In this document: one piece after another, positions 9,136 to 17,962 of the stretch
Layout: every line of letters begins with the position of its first letter
How positions within the stretch are numbered: position 1 is the first letter of the stretch
The notes under the pieces: generated by a model
Told to the model about the DNA's origin: nothing
The model's input: only the letters and a program-made list of their open reading frames with translations
Databases searched by the model: none
Origin: an uncultured Fretibacterium sp.
GTDB lineage: Bacteria; Synergistota; Synergistia; Synergistales; Aminobacteriaceae
Direction of reading: 5' to 3'
Length of the DNA: 64,000 bases
NCBI GenBank assembly: GCA_937911045.1
Contig: CALEPX010000021.1
Coordinates: 124,001 to 188,000, forward strand
Program-made: the position numbers and the translations under genes

Positions 9136-10581
9136 ATGTCATATAATCCTGCGTCACTTAATGCCGACGAATTTATTGATCACAACGAAATTCTGGATAC
9201 GCTGATTTACGCCGAAGCTCACAAGAATGATTATGAATTAATAGACTCGCTGCTGGAGAAGGCGCGTCCGAAAAAATTTGGTAACGGTTGCAGATGTTCG
9301 GGCTTAACTCATCGTGAAGCGTCCGTGTTATTAGCGTGCGAAGATCCGGATAAGATTCAGAAAATGTACGATGTCGCCGAAGAAATCAAACTCGCGTTTT
9401 ACGGCAATCGAATCGTGCTGTTTGCGCCGTTGTACTTGTCGAATTATTGCATCAACGGCTGTCTGTACTGTCCGTATCATACGAAGAACAAGACCATTCC
9501 GCGAAAGAAATTAACTCAAGATGAAATTCGTGCGGAAGTTATCGCGCTTCAGGATATGGGACACAAACGTCTCGCGATTGAATCCGGCGAAGATCCTGTA
9601 ATGAATCCGATCGAGTATATTCTTGAGTGCATCAAGACGATTTACAGCGTGCATCACAAGAACGGCGATATTCGTCGCGTGAACGTGAATATTGCAGCAA
9701 CGACCGTCGAAAATTATCGCAAACTCAAAGACGCTGGCATCGGAACGTATATTCTGTTTCAGGAAACGTACAACAAGAAAAGTTATCTCGAACTGCACCC
9801 GACTGGACCTAAACATGATTATAACTATCACACCGAAGCAATGGATCGCGCAATGGACGGCGGAATCGATGACGTTGGTTTGGGAGTTTTGTTTGGGCTT
9901 GAGGGATACAAGTACGAATTTGCAGGCTTGTTAATGCACGCGGAACATTTGGAAGCTGTTCACGGTGTCGGACCTCACACAATCAGCGTCCCAAGAGTTA
10001 AACCAGCCGATGATATTAATCCGGACGATTTCAATAATTCGATTCCGGATGAAGTCTTCACGAAAATCGCTGCGTGTATCAGACTTGCCGTGCCGTATAC
10101 CGGAATGATAATTTCTACGCGCGAGAATGAGAAAGTCAGAGCGAAAATGTTGCAGGTGGGAATTTCACAAATCAGCGGCGGTTCGAGAACTTCAGTCGGA
10201 GGTTACACAGAAGAAATCAGACCGCATGACACGGAACAATTCGACGTTTCGGATCAAAGAACGCTTGACGAGGTTGTGCAATGGCTGATGAAGAACGGAC
10301 ATATTCCGTCATTTTGTACGGCGTGTTACAGAGCTGGCAGAACTGGCGACAGATTCATGAGTTTGTGCAAGAGCGGGCAAATTCTTAACTGCTGCCACCC
10401 GAACGCGCTGATGACTTTGACCGAATATCTCGAAGATTATGCGTCACCGGAAACTAAGCGAATCGGCTACGAAATGATCGAGCGAGAATTGCAAAATGTC
10501 CCGAATGAGAACGTCAGGAAAATTGCACGTGATAATATAGAAGCAATGAAACACGAAGGTAAACGCGATTTCAGGTTTTAG
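9136..10581 (+). CDS. hydG: [FeFe]-hydrogenase H-cluster maturase HydG (radical SAM tyrosine lyase)
   Basis: 481 residues from the ATG at 9136, preceded by GAGGGAGGG; an upstream frame extension to 9100 lacks support. The radical-SAM cluster motif CINGCLYC (CX3CX2C) follows PLYLSNY. The C-terminus carries the second HydG cluster site, CTACYRAGRTGDRFM through to LNCCHP. HydG splits tyrosine to give the CO and cyanide ligands of the H-cluster. It is followed by an ankyrin gene and hydF; hydE and hydrogenase structural genes are not in the window. The organism therefore probably makes an [FeFe] hydrogenase. Confidence 0.96.
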   Translation: MSYNPASLNADEFIDHNEILDTLIYAEAHKNDYELIDSLLEKARPKKFGNGCRCSGLTHREASVLLACEDPDKIQKMYDVAEEIKLAFYGNRIVLFAPLYLSNYCINGCLYCPYHTKNKTIPRKKLTQDEIRAEVIALQDMGHKRLAIESGEDPVMNPIEYILECIKTIYSVHHKNGDIRRVNVNIAATTVENYRKLKDAGIGTYILFQETYNKKSYLELHPTGPKHDYNYHTEAMDRAMDGGIDDVGLGVLFGLEGYKYEFAGLLMHAEHLEAVHGVGPHTISVPRVKPADDINPDDFNNSIPDEVFTKIAACIRLAVPYTGMIISTRENEKVRAKMLQVGISQISGGSRTSVGGYTEEIRPHDTEQFDVSDQRTLDEVVQWLMKNGHIPSFCTACYRAGRTGDRFMSLCKSGQILNCCHPNALMTLTEYLEDYASPETKRIGYEMIERELQNVPNENVRKIARDNIEAMKHEGKRDFRF

Positions 10582-10608
10582 AATTTTAACGGAGGAATAT
10601 TTTTCAAA

Positions 10609-11433
10609 ATGGCAGATAACGTTGCAGAGAACGCAGTTTATTCAGAAGGTCAAATGGAAGATGTTTTGAATAAGCGTGCAGAGGCGAATATTAACATCAA
10701 TGAGAAGGACAAAGACGGATTCACGGCACTGATGGTAGCGGTGAAAATTCAGGCTCCGATTGAAATCATCCAGACTTTGTTGGACGAGGGAGCGGATATT
10801 AACGCTGAGGACGATTGGGCTTATAACGCACTCGATCACGCGGTCGAGAATAATTACGTTGAAGCTGCGAAATTATTCATCGAGAAGGGCGCGGACGTGA
10901 ACAGAACTGCGGGCTATGACCGAACGGCCCTGATGATTGCTGCCGAGGCAAATTCTGCTGATTCTGTGAAATTATTGCTGGATCATGGCGCGCAAATTGA
11001 TGTTAAAGACACGATGCACAACTGGAGCGCGTTAATGCACGCTGCCGCAAAAAATTCTGCTGATGCTGTCCGGATCCTGATGAAACATGGCGCAAATTCA
11101 AGTTTACGAAACGATCCGCCTAATCCGGATAACGAAGCTATAGATCTCGCAGCGAATCCGTGTTTTAACACAGCGTTGACGATTGCAGCCAGCAAAAATT
11201 CGCTTAATGCTCTGAAAGCGTTGATAGACTGCGGCGCGGATATTAATATCAAAGACAATCAGGGCAGCACAGCTCTTGATATTGCTAAATGGTACGTTCG
11301 TGAGAAACACAAGGGGCAAGAAATGATCGATTTATTGAAGGACGCTCGAAGAAAATTGTTCCTGAAGAAAACTTTGCCGATCTTGATTGCAGGAGTTGCG
11401 TTAATCGTAATATTCTCGATGTTGAGCAAGTAG
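10609..11433 (+). CDS. Ankyrin-repeat protein with C-terminal membrane anchor
   Basis: 274 residues, ATG at 10609 with GGAGG upstream. About six ankyrin repeats (residues about 35-240) show the GFTALMVAVK, LLDEGADIN and YDRTALMIAAE patterns. A single hydrophobic helix at the very C-terminus (PILIAGVALIVIFSML) suggests a tail-anchored inner-membrane protein with the ankyrins in the cytoplasm. It sits 27 bp after hydG and 1 bp before hydF, so it is translated within the hydrogenase-maturation unit. An ankyrin protein is not a known H-cluster maturase; it may scaffold HydF/HydG or the hydrogenase at the membrane, which is inference from position only. Confidence 0.88.
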   Translation: MADNVAENAVYSEGQMEDVLNKRAEANININEKDKDGFTALMVAVKIQAPIEIIQTLLDEGADINAEDDWAYNALDHAVENNYVEAAKLFIEKGADVNRTAGYDRTALMIAAEANSADSVKLLLDHGAQIDVKDTMHNWSALMHAAAKNSADAVRILMKHGANSSLRNDPPNPDNEAIDLAANPCFNTALTIAASKNSLNALKALIDCGADINIKDNQGSTALDIAKWYVREKHKGQEMIDLLKDARRKLFLKKTLPILIAGVALIVIFSMLSK

Positions 11434-11434
11434 C

Positions 11435-12625
11435 ATGAGTTTGAATGATACACCGTCTGGTGAGCGAGTAAATATTGCGTTCTTCGGATTAAGAAATGCG
11501 GGGAAATCCAGTCTCGTAAATTCTGTTACGGGACAAGACTTGGCTGTTGTTTCGGACGTTAAAGGCACAACGACTGATCCGGTGAAAAAATCTATGGAAC
11601 TTTTGCCGCTCGGACCCGTTGTTATAATCGACACACCCGGACTTGATGACGAGGGCGAACTTGGGGAATTGCGCGTCAAGAAAGCTAAGCAGGTTTTGGG
11701 AATGTGTGACGTAGCAGTTTTGGTCACGGATTCGCGGAATGAATTAACGCAGGCGGAACTGGAATTGATACGCTCATTCGAAGAACGCAATCTGAAATTC
11801 GTAATCGCCCGCAATAAATCGGATTTGTTGGCGAAAATTCCGGATAATGATTCGCGAAATATTTACGTGAGTGCTTTGACCGGAGCAAACGTGAATCTCT
11901 TGAAAGACAGGTTGGCTAGTCTTGCGAAAAATTCTGGTCAGGAGAAATTTCTGGTGCGAGATTTGCTGAGTGCCGGAGATTTAGTGATTCTTGTTGTGCC
12001 GATTGACAAAGCAGCACCCAAGGGACGATTGATTTTGCCGCAACAGCAGACGATTCGGGATATTCTTGACGCGAGATGTTCGTGTTTGGTATGTCAGGAT
12101 ACGGAGCTTGCGAAAATTTTCGGGTTATTGAGTGTGAAGCCCAAACTGGTTATTACGGATTCGCAAGTTTTCGAGAAAGTTGCTGCGATAGTTCCGGATG
12201 AAATATTGCTGACGTCGTTTTCGATATTATTTGCGCGTTACAAAGGCGATTTGCGAGTGCTTGTGAACGGTGCGAAGAAGCTTGGGAATTTGCGAGACGG
12301 TGAGCGTGTGTTAATTTCTGAGGGCTGCACGCATCACAGGCAGTGCGGAGATATTGGCACGGAAAAAATGCCGTCATGGATTCGTAAATTCTCAGGAGCG
12401 GATCCGGAATTTGCGTTTACATCTGGCGGCGAATTTCCGGACGAGAACGACTTGAGAAAATATGCGTTAATCGTGCATTGTGGCGGCTGCATGTTGAACG
12501 AGCAAGAGATGCGTACCCGACTTGAACGAGCTTCACGCGCCGGAGTTCCGATTGTGAATTACGGAATAGCTATTGCGAACATGCACGGGATTTTGAAACG
12601 AAGCCTTGAGCCGTTTGGATTGTGA
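11435..12625 (+). CDS. hydF: [FeFe]-hydrogenase H-cluster maturation GTPase HydF
   Basis: 396 residues. The GTPase domain has the P-loop GLRNAGKSS, switch GTTTDPV, DTPGLDD and NKSD. The C-terminal cluster-binding domain shows the HydF ligand set: CTHHRQC and a later HCGGC about 50 residues downstream. HydF is the scaffold on which the diiron subcluster is assembled before transfer to the hydrogenase. It begins 1 bp after the ankyrin gene, indicating translational coupling, and its stop abuts the stop of the opposing glycosyltransferase. Confidence 0.96.
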   Translation: MSLNDTPSGERVNIAFFGLRNAGKSSLVNSVTGQDLAVVSDVKGTTTDPVKKSMELLPLGPVVIIDTPGLDDEGELGELRVKKAKQVLGMCDVAVLVTDSRNELTQAELELIRSFEERNLKFVIARNKSDLLAKIPDNDSRNIYVSALTGANVNLLKDRLASLAKNSGQEKFLVRDLLSAGDLVILVVPIDKAAPKGRLILPQQQTIRDILDARCSCLVCQDTELAKIFGLLSVKPKLVITDSQVFEKVAAIVPDEILLTSFSILFARYKGDLRVLVNGAKKLGNLRDGERVLISEGCTHHRQCGDIGTEKMPSWIRKFSGADPEFAFTSGGEFPDENDLRKYALIVHCGGCMLNEQEMRTRLERASRAGVPIVNYGIAIANMHGILKRSLEPFGL

Positions 12626-13642
12626 TTATTTTTTGAGAATCGTGCGTAAGAATGTTTCCTGAAGAAGCTTGGCGAAAATTTTCAAAGAACGCAATTTTTC
12701 GAGTTTGAGAGTTTTCCGGATAACTTGAAGCATGGCACGATTCACGGGTTTGTAATTCTTGTTCTTGAAGTAATGTCTGTACTTTACCGTTGATAGAAGA
12801 AAAGCGTATGAATTAATCAGAGCGTCATCGGCTTGTGCAGGCATATTTTTCTGTTTGAAGAACTCGTAGCGGTCGAGATAAGCTCTTGTGGAGTCGATCA
12901 TTTTTCTAATACTTTCTGGTCTGGCATTTAACAGATCACCCGTTGCGCTGTCGGAGTGTCTGACATAGTAGTATAATTTTTTCTCGGTGACGGAGATTTT
13001 TCCGCAAAGATCGATAACATGATGAGCGATGATTGCGTCCTCACAGATTACGAAATCTTCTGGGAATCTGATTTTGTAAAAGAGTTTGCGTTTGTATAAT
13101 TTTTGAACGGGACTATTTGTAAGCATGTTTTTCTCGAAAATTTCCCGACTTGTAAAAGTGCCATTCTTGAAAGAATTTTCGCCGGAATTTGGGATTGGTT
13201 CGCCAGATTCGTCAACGTCTTCTATTCTTGAGATGCTCATGTCAGCGTCATTTTCGATAATGAGCGAGAGCAGAGTTTCAAAATATTCCGGGGCAACATA
13301 ATCGTCGCCATCGATAAAAGCTATAAATTCTCCGGTTGCAATTTCGATTCCGTGATTACGCGCTGCGGACACGCCCTGATTTTCCTGATGAATTACGCGA
13401 ATCCGGGGATCTTTCGCAGCGAACTCGTCGCAAATTTTCGGGCAATTATCCGGTGAGCCGTCGTCGATGAGAATGATTTCGAGATTCTTGTACGTTTGAT
13501 TCGTGACGCTATCGAGACATTTAACAAGATATTTTTCTACTCGATAGATAGGGATTATGACGGATATAGTACTCCCTGTGAGCTGTGAGCTGTGAGCTGT
13601 GAGCTGTGAGCTGATTCTATCTGCTGAATGATTCATTGTCAA
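12626..13642 (-). CDS. Family-2 glycosyltransferase with heptanucleotide repeat in its 5' coding region
   Basis: 338 residues. The GT-A catalytic core starts at about residue 27 (STISVIIPIYRVEKYL) with DDGSPDNC, NQGVSAARNHGI and the metal-binding DGDD. The best start (ATG 13642, GAGGT about 10 bases upstream) lies before five copies of a 7-bp repeat (13577-13613), read as SSQLTAHSSQLT. Because 7 is not a multiple of 3, gain or loss of one unit would put the catalytic domain out of frame; no ATG follows the repeat before the core. The present allele is in frame (ON). It probably adds a sugar to a surface glycan. It is convergent with hydF. Confidence 0.9.
   Translation of the reverse strand: MTMNHSADRISSQLTAHSSQLTGSTISVIIPIYRVEKYLVKCLDSVTNQTYKNLEIILIDDGSPDNCPKICDEFAAKDPRIRVIHQENQGVSAARNHGIEIATGEFIAFIDGDDYVAPEYFETLLSLIIENDADMSISRIEDVDESGEPIPNSGENSFKNGTFTSREIFEKNMLTNSPVQKLYKRKLFYKIRFPEDFVICEDAIIAHHVIDLCGKISVTEKKLYYYVRHSDSATGDLLNARPESIRKMIDSTRAYLDRYEFFKQKNMPAQADDALINSYAFLLSTVKYRHYFKNKNYKPVNRAMLQVIRKTLKLEKLRSLKIFAKLLQETFLRTILKK
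13577..13613. repeat. Heptanucleotide tandem repeat (TGTGAGC)x5
   Basis: Five perfect copies of TGTGAGC (plus strand) plus two further bases of a sixth, lying about 10 codons into the glycosyltransferase gene. Out-of-frame repeat units in a 5' coding region are the classic arrangement for slipped-strand phase variation. Confidence 0.95.
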
Positions 13643-13683
13643 CGTTAATACCTCGCAAAAATATTTTTGTGTTCAAGTGCTAT

Positions 13684-13689
13684 TATAAT
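13684..13689 (+). promoter_or_regulatory. -10 element upstream of the decayed yefM-yoeB pair
   Basis: TATAAT at 13684-13689, about 35 bases before the antitoxin start at 13724, in the divergent region shared with the glycosyltransferase gene. A GGGAGAGGG ribosome-binding site follows. The -35 is not obvious. Confidence 0.4.
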
Positions 13690-13723
13690 ACAAATATTTT
13701 CGGGAGAGGGACAATTTTGAAAA

Positions 13724-13962
13724 ATGACGTTGATTGACATATCTGAAGCGCAAAAGAATATTTACGGATTAATTTCCGATGTGAACGACAGCAGCGTGCC
13801 GGTCGTGATTGTTAATGATCTCGGGAAAAACACCGTGCTAAATTCTGAGGACGATCGGAATTGTATACAGATCCTGATCCTGGAATGGTCGAGAGCATTA
13901 TCAAAGCCGGAGAAGAAAATTCCCGGGATTGTGCGAAATATGCTCCGAATGAGGAATGGTAA
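13724..13962 (+). pseudogene. YefM/Phd-type antitoxin, frameshifted
   Basis: The first frame reads like a YefM antitoxin (ISEAQKNIYGLISDVND, VVIVNDLGKNTVL, SEDD), then runs off-frame after about residue 48. The expected C-terminus continues in another plus frame as PGMVESIIKAGEENSRDC to PNEEW, ending in TAA at 13960-13962, which overlaps the toxin ATG as in intact yefM-yoeB operons. A small deletion around 13865 explains both the missing residues and the frame change, so the gene is broken. Confidence 0.8.
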
Positions 13963-14160
13963 TGAATCTCGTCGAGTTCAGCAAGCAAGCTGAGAAGGAT
14001 AAGAAATTGCTAAAACTCAGGACTTGCAGGTAGAGCAAAAAAATTATTGGACACAATCGCGTTGAATCCGTTTCAAAATCCGCCACCGTATGAAAAATTG
14101 CTTTGGGATTTAGCTGGCAACTTTTCAAGACGCATAAATATTCAGCATAGATTGATTTAA
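13962..14160 (+). pseudogene. YoeB/Txe-type toxin, frameshifted and truncated
   Basis: Starts MNLVEFSKQAEKDKKLLK in one frame, then the match continues one base off as GLAGRAKKLLDTIALNPFQ and NPPPYEKLL to SRRINIQHRLI, a clear YoeB sequence, before a premature TAA at 14160 that removes the last catalytic strand. With the antitoxin also broken, the locus is a dead toxin-antitoxin remnant. An ABC transporter begins 39 bp later. Confidence 0.8.
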
Positions 14161-14199
14161 TTACGAGTGAAAATTTTTGGGGGGAGAGATTGCAAATTC

Positions 14200-15981
14200 A
14201 TGAAGACTAGATCGAATCTTTTGAGGCTTGTGAGCGAAATATTCAGCTTTTATCCGGTGAAATTGCCCTTGAGCATATTCTTGATATTATTCTGCGCGTT
14301 CGTAAATTCTATTCCGTCGATTTTCATTCAGAAGATTATTGCTCTAATCGAAAATTCTACGCCGGAAGTTTCTTGGGCAGATATAAGTGCGCAAGTTCTC
14401 GGATTGATTGGCGTGTTGTTGGCGTTGTATGTTCTGTCGCTGGCTGGAGCGTATTTCGTCGGGCAACTCGGAGCTGTGATAACTCAGGGTATCCTGATGA
14501 AGTTGCGCAATAAAATGTTCGAGAAAATGCAGAATTTGCCGCTGAGATTTTTCGACACGAACGCTAACGGCGATATTATGAGCAGATTTACGAACGACGT
14601 TGACTCACTCAGACAGATGGTCTCGCAGGGAATCCCGCAATTATTGACGGCACTCGTAACGTTAATCGCAATTCTCGGGATCATGTTGTATTACTGTCTA
14701 TGGCTAACACTCATAACGCTGACCGGAATATTTATCATGCTGAAAGTTTCGCGCAAAGTCGGCGGCCGTTCTTCCAAAAATTTCCGGTTGCAGCAGAAAT
14801 TCACAGGCATACTCGAAGGATTCGCTGAAGAGATTATGACAGCTCAGAAAGTCGTGAAAGTTTTTTGCCGGGAGGACGAGAGCATAAAACAATTCGAGCA
14901 GCTCAATCAGGAATTATTCGTCGAATCCGAAAAAGCTAACACTCGCGCAAATACTCTGGGACCCATCCTGAATAATATCGGGAATATTCTCTACGTGATT
15001 ATGGCGTTATCCGGCGGACTTTTGATATTATTTCGGGTGCCAAATCTGAGTTTTTCGGGTCTGCCAATAAGCGTAAGTCTAGTAATCCCGTTCTTGAACA
15101 TGACAAAGCAATTCGCAATGAGCGTGAACCAGTTATCAATGCAGCTGAACTCGATTATCAAAGGTCTCGCAGGAACAGGAAGAATTTTCGCGTTAATAGA
15201 CGAAATCCCCGAGGAAGATTCCGGAAATGAAATTTTGCCCCCAGAAATTCAGGGACGAATCGAATTTTCGAACGTGAATTTTGGCTATGATCCAGATAAA
15301 CGCGTCCTGAAAAATATAAGCCTGCAAGCAATGCCCGGACAAAAAACTGCTCTAGTCGGCTCAACAGGTGCTGGTAAAACTACGATTGCTAATTTGATCA
15401 CGCGCTTCTACGACGTTCAATCCGGAGAAATTTCCTACGATGGCATCGAGATCAAATCGCTAAAAAAATCTTCGTTGCGAAAATCTTTGGGAATAGTTTT
15501 GCAGGATACGAATTTGTTCACGGGCAGTGTTCTGGAAAATATTCGTTACGGGAATTTGCAGGCTACGGATCAGGAATGTTTCGACGCAGCCAAGTTAGCC
15601 GGAGCGGATGATTTTATCACGAGATTGCCCAATGGTTATGAAACGATTTTGACATCGAACGGCTCGAATCTAAGTCAGGGTCAGCGTCAGTTAATCGCGA
15701 TTGCCCGAGCTGCAGTTGCGAATCCGGCAGTAATGATTCTCGACGAAGCTACATCTTCGATAGATACACGCACAGAAGCGTTAGTTCAAAAAGGCATGGA
15801 CGCTCTCATGAAAGCTCGTACGGTATTTGTTATTGCGCACAGATTATCAACGGTGAGAAATTCGGATCTGATTCTGGTAATCGAACACGGCGAAATTATC
15901 GAACGCGGAACTCATCAGGAATTGCTGGCTCTTAAAGGCAGGTATTATAATTTATACACGGGAGCATTCGAGTTACAATAA
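14200..15981 (+). CDS. ABC exporter half-transporter (MsbA/LmrA-type)
   Basis: 593 residues from the ATG at 14200, preceded by GGGGGAGAGA; a GTG at 14167 lacks a ribosome-binding site. Six membrane helices occupy residues about 25-315. The ATPase domain (about 340-590) has Walker A GSTGAGKTT, the Q-loop VLQDTNLF, a slightly altered signature LSQGQ, Walker B VMILDEATS and the H-loop AHRLST. It would act as a homodimer exporting a lipid, peptide or drug; no partner half-transporter is adjacent. Substrate unknown. Confidence 0.93.
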   Translation: MKTRSNLLRLVSEIFSFYPVKLPLSIFLILFCAFVNSIPSIFIQKIIALIENSTPEVSWADISAQVLGLIGVLLALYVLSLAGAYFVGQLGAVITQGILMKLRNKMFEKMQNLPLRFFDTNANGDIMSRFTNDVDSLRQMVSQGIPQLLTALVTLIAILGIMLYYCLWLTLITLTGIFIMLKVSRKVGGRSSKNFRLQQKFTGILEGFAEEIMTAQKVVKVFCREDESIKQFEQLNQELFVESEKANTRANTLGPILNNIGNILYVIMALSGGLLILFRVPNLSFSGLPISVSLVIPFLNMTKQFAMSVNQLSMQLNSIIKGLAGTGRIFALIDEIPEEDSGNEILPPEIQGRIEFSNVNFGYDPDKRVLKNISLQAMPGQKTALVGSTGAGKTTIANLITRFYDVQSGEISYDGIEIKSLKKSSLRKSLGIVLQDTNLFTGSVLENIRYGNLQATDQECFDAAKLAGADDFITRLPNGYETILTSNGSNLSQGQRQLIAIARAAVANPAVMILDEATSSIDTRTEALVQKGMDALMKARTVFVIAHRLSTVRNSDLILVIEHGEIIERGTHQELLALKGRYYNLYTGAFELQ

Positions 15982-15990
15982 TGCTATAAT
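15982..15990 (+). promoter_or_regulatory. Extended -10 promoter candidate for the BACON-domain gene
   Basis: TGCTATAAT at 15982-15990 is a good extended -10, starting right at the ABC-transporter stop codon and about 100 bases before the next long reading frame. No good -35 is visible. Confidence 0.4.
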
Positions 15991-16022
15991 ACTTGTAAAT
16001 ACTTGTAGAATTTCGGAGTAAT

Positions 16023-16085
16023 TTGCTTAATAGCTGCGGCGGAAGTTCAAGCAATCATACCAATAACTCGAACATGAACGATTAA
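16023..16085 (+). other. Short in-frame upstream ORF with lipobox-like Cys
   Basis: A TTG at 16023 with CGGAG just upstream opens a 20-codon frame (LLNSCGGSSSNHTNNS and four more residues) ending in TAA at 16083-16085. It is in the same frame as the following 597-codon gene and separated from it only by this stop and one codon. The LLNSCGGSS start resembles the Ser/Asn-rich tether of a lipoprotein, but no full signal peptide precedes it. It may be a leader peptide or a remnant of a longer N-terminus. Confidence 0.3.
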
Positions 16086-16088
16086 GAT

Positions 16089-17882
16089 TTGAATTTGAGT
16101 GAAGCACTTGATAAGTTACAGGCATTGTTCAACTCGGACGATATAAAAGAAACTTTCGACAATGAAGAAACAGTTTTGTTGCTTTGCCCTGACGAGACGT
16201 TCGTGAATCGTGCGCTTGAAGCAGTCGGACTTGCTCCCGATTACGTCATGAACACCGAAAATAATCCGTCGGGTTATCTCGAAATGTTCGCAATCGCCAA
16301 ACGTGACACTGATGTCAGAACTCACACGTTCAGATATGAGGCTTCGTTGCCCAATACAGCAGTGATTTCTGATGACAGTGAAAATACAGTTACAGAGCCT
16401 ATCCCAGTCACGATAACTTCAGATGACACGTATATTTATGTCTGGAGCGGTGACGAGTGTATCAGTTCACTGGATATTTCGGCAAAATCAACAGAACCGC
16501 CAATTACTTCGACTGAAGATGACGATAACGTTATGGACGACGAGTTATTTAGCGTTGACCGTTGGAGGAGTTTTTACGAGTGGTGCGCTGGTTTGACTGA
16601 TTGGGCTGAAGAACAGGACGCTCAGGCATTATCGATTGAATCGCGAATTTCTGCCGCAAATGATGACTTAACAAAAATCGCAAATGCTCAAGGTCATACG
16701 TTAGATTTCTCAATCAACCAGAGCAACTTTACGCCTCCAGCTTATGCTAAGGGAGCTTGGCAACAAATGGGCGTAGATATCAAGCGCAAAAATATTATAA
16801 GTTTTACGGTGTATAACTGCCATTCTTTCAAGTACCATGATGATTATTATCTCGTTCAGGCTCGTGCTACAACTGTTCCGCTGAATTACCAGAAGAAAAT
16901 GCCTCATAAGATCAAGTGGGGTTCAGGTAGTACGAACACTGTATGTTATCTTTCGGGTTACACTGGTTCTTTTGGATTCGAAAGTTACGTTGACATTAAC
17001 AACGGAAATCTTACGCTTGATCAGATTGCAATAGACCGTCACCAACCGATCAATGTCGCTAAGAGCAAAACGTACACAAGCTCTGAAAGCTGGAATATCA
17101 GTGGCAATATTGGGGTAAATACAACGACTGGTTTGACACTTGGTCTCACTCCAGGAGCTTCCTACACCTCAGGTCAATCGTGGACGACTACGGATTTTTC
17201 AATAATCGACAAGACCTCAGTAAATGGAAATACAAAGCCTGAATGGACACTTGATGTAACTGGACCTTCTGTAACGGATTGGCATTGGGAGACTCTGTTG
17301 ATTGAATCATACTACGAATTGACCCCAACTGCTGCTTCAACTCAGGCTCTTAATTTCAATTCGGAATGGATCTGGCGAGTTAATAAATCGATCTGGAGTC
17401 GAGGCGATTTACCTGAGTTTGATTTCAATGGCAAACGCATTAGAAAACTCCCGATGAAAATAATTTGCAAAACTCAGGAAGGGTTCTGTTTTGGTAAAGG
17501 TGAGGAGGAGCACTTGTTCTCTCATTTTGTTTGGGGCGAGCAACGAACTTATCCGTTATTCACAAAGACCCAAACAATGAATCTTGACATGCCGCCGCAT
17601 TGCTGGTTAAGTCAGAGTACGTTCTCTTTCAGCAAAGCAGCTAATCACGGAGATTTCACATTACTTTCTGAGGAAAATTGGACGCTTTCAACGAGCGCGA
17701 GCTGGGTGCATTTATCCGTGACTAATGGTAGCGGGACGAATGATGAACAGAAGCAGGTTTTGTTCGATGTCGATGCGAATAACACCGGAGCTATCAGAAC
17801 TGCAACGATCGAATTTACGTGTGATCTTGGCAATAACAGAACTGAAACAGCTACGATTCAGATCAATCAATCAGCGAACTAA
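16089..17882 (+). CDS. Toxin-like beta-rich protein with C-terminal BACON domain
   Basis: 597 residues, starting at a TTG with no evident ribosome-binding site. An N-terminal acidic region leads to a Trp/Tyr-rich central part (residues about 220-480) containing a long Ser/Thr/Gly alternating stretch (TYTSSESWNISGNIGVN, then SYTSGQSWTTTDFSI) flanked by aromatic strands. That pattern is reminiscent of the stem of beta-pore-forming toxins of the leukocidin/haemolysin type. Residues about 510-595 look like a BACON domain (WTLSTSASWVHLSV to TATIQINQS), a carbohydrate/mucin-associated beta-sandwich found mainly in gut Bacteroidetes. No signal peptide is seen from this start. The toxin assignment is inference from pattern; the BACON call is firmer. 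Possibly acquired from Bacteroidetes. Confidence 0.6.
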   Translation: MNLSEALDKLQALFNSDDIKETFDNEETVLLLCPDETFVNRALEAVGLAPDYVMNTENNPSGYLEMFAIAKRDTDVRTHTFRYEASLPNTAVISDDSENTVTEPIPVTITSDDTYIYVWSGDECISSLDISAKSTEPPITSTEDDDNVMDDELFSVDRWRSFYEWCAGLTDWAEEQDAQALSIESRISAANDDLTKIANAQGHTLDFSINQSNFTPPAYAKGAWQQMGVDIKRKNIISFTVYNCHSFKYHDDYYLVQARATTVPLNYQKKMPHKIKWGSGSTNTVCYLSGYTGSFGFESYVDINNGNLTLDQIAIDRHQPINVAKSKTYTSSESWNISGNIGVNTTTGLTLGLTPGASYTSGQSWTTTDFSIIDKTSVNGNTKPEWTLDVTGPSVTDWHWETLLIESYYELTPTAASTQALNFNSEWIWRVNKSIWSRGDLPEFDFNGKRIRKLPMKIICKTQEGFCFGKGEEEHLFSHFVWGEQRTYPLFTKTQTMNLDMPPHCWLSQSTFSFSKAANHGDFTLLSEENWTLSTSASWVHLSVTNGSGTNDEQKQVLFDVDANNTGAIRTATIEFTCDLGNNRTETATIQINQSAN

Positions 17883-17924
17883 ACATACGCAGCAGAATAC
17901 ACGGCGGATTCCTTTTAACTTTTA

Positions 17925-17947
17925 ACGGGAAGAAGCCGTTTTTTTTG
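17925..17947 (+). terminator. Rho-independent terminator after the BACON-domain gene
   Basis: AACGG at 17925-17929 pairs with CCGTT, followed by a run of eight T. It separates the toxin-like gene from rarA. Confidence 0.7.
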
Positions 17948-17962
17948 TGCTAGAATTTACGC

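Noticed and set aside
15999..16088. Direct extension of the toxin-like protein upstream
   Set aside because: An in-frame TAA at 16083-16085 blocks it; the upstream short frame is reported separately with low confidence.
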